Part shown: one piece after another, positions 5,917-6,382 of the stretch
How the letters are laid out: each line of letters starts with the position of its first letter
Position numbering within the stretch: the stretch's first letter is position 1
Source of the DNA: an uncultured Collinsella sp.
GTDB lineage: Bacteria > Actinomycetota > Coriobacteriia > Coriobacteriales > Coriobacteriaceae
Length of the DNA: 6,382 bases
Direction: 5' to 3'
NCBI GenBank assembly: GCA_958448375.1
Contig: CAUDDU010000061.1
Coordinates: forward strand, 1 to 6,382
Notes under the pieces: generated by a model
What the model was told of the DNA's origin: nothing
Databases searched by the model: none
What the model saw: the letters and a program-made list of their open reading frames with translations, nothing else
Translations under genes and position numbers: made by a program

Positions 5917-6037
5917 ACTTTCCGGTAAGCGTTGTGTTTTCGGCGGGGTCGGCACCGGGGCAAAGCGCGCGAGGTACAGGTGTAAGATATGCGACAGATT
6001 GACGAGTGTTGTCTTTGCCCTGAGGATGGCGATACCA

Positions 6038-6382
6038 GTGGACCTTCGCATTAAGAAAACCTACCGCGCCCTGTTCGATGCCTTCACCGAGCTTCTCGAG
6101 GAGCATCGTTTTGAGGACCTGACGGTTGCCATGCTGTGCGACCGCGCCATGATTCGCCGCACGACGTTCTACAAGCACTTTCGCGACAAGAACGATTACT
6201 TTGCCTTTTATATCGATGAGCTTATGTCGGGCTTGCCGCAAAAACAGCCCGATGAGGCCGGCGCGGTGTCTGCCGAGGACGTGCGCGCGCTTCGGCACGC
6301 GATTTTGGACGATGCCATGGATTTGATTCTGGCGCACGAGCAGCTCATGGATAACATTTTGGCAAGCAGCATGTCGGGCATG
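6038..6382 (+). CDS. TetR/AcrR-type transcriptional regulator, 3' partial
   Basis: This is the N-terminal 115 residues of a TetR-like repressor; the gene runs off the right edge without a stop. A helix pair (about 2-22, DLRIKKTYRALFDAFTELLE) leads into the DNA-binding helix-turn-helix: FEDLTVAMLCDRAMIRRTTF (25-44) followed by YKHFRDKNDYF (45-55), the usual TetR pattern. The ligand domain begins after about 60 and is incomplete, so the ligand cannot be guessed. The start is uncertain: GTG 6038 has GAGG 12 nt before it, which is long; the in-frame ATG 6026 directly abuts that GAGG, which is too close. Homology begins at GTG 6038. A possible -10 TAAGAT lies at 5983-5988 with no good -35. The gene is divergent from lemA, with 211 nt between them. 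TetR proteins often act on a divergent neighbour or on themselves, but regulation of lemA is only a guess. Confidence 0.85.
   Translation, partial: MDLRIKKTYRALFDAFTELLEEHRFEDLTVAMLCDRAMIRRTTFYKHFRDKNDYFAFYIDELMSGLPQKQPDEAGAVSAEDVRALRHAILDDAMDLILAHEQLMDNILASSMSGM

Noticed and set aside
5738..6337. 199-codon - strand frame opposite the TetR-type gene
   Set aside because: Antisense to a clear helix-turn-helix coding region and overlapping lemA out of frame.
1..6382. CRISPR array, tRNA/rRNA genes, phage or transposase genes
   Set aside because: I saw no regularly spaced direct repeats, no tRNA-like cloverleaf or rRNA stretches, and no recombinase or transposase motifs on either strand.

Overview
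The window looks like a chromosomal segment of a high-GC anaerobic actinobacterium, most likely a Coriobacteriia member close to Collinsella. The basis is GC-rich codon use, the protein style, strong Shine-Dalgarno sites, and a nested TGTGACA/GGGAC palindrome of a kind I associate with that group. This placement is inference from recall, not from a search.

Layout from left to right: (1) the 3' part of an ABC exporter half-transporter gene on the + strand, open at the left edge; (2) a nested palindrome and a bidirectional terminator shared with the convergent gene; (3) cysE, serine O-acetyltransferase, on the - strand; (4) a divergent promoter region; (5) a DedA/VTT family membrane protein on the + strand with its own strong terminator; (6) a promoter and about 146 nt leader, then the branched-chain aminotransferase gene ilvE on the + strand; (7) a convergent gene-free gap of 479 nt holding the ilvE terminator nested in a perfect 16 bp inverted repeat, a 201 bp AT-richer segment bounded by 20 bp imperfect inverted repeats, and the lemA terminator; (8) lemA on the - strand; (9) a divergent intergenic region; (10) the 5' part of a TetR-type regulator gene on the + strand, cut by the right edge.

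Each complete gene appears to be its own transcription unit with its own terminator. There is no obvious multi-gene pathway: cysE (cysteine synthesis) and ilvE (branched-chain amino acids) are both amino acid metabolism, but they are separated and on opposite strands. No clearly new multi-gene system is visible. The least explained parts are non-coding: the inverted-repeat-bounded segment between ilvE and lemA, the nested hairpins around the ilvE terminator, and a possible leaderless upstream ORF in the ilvE leader whose stop overlaps the ilvE start as ATGA.
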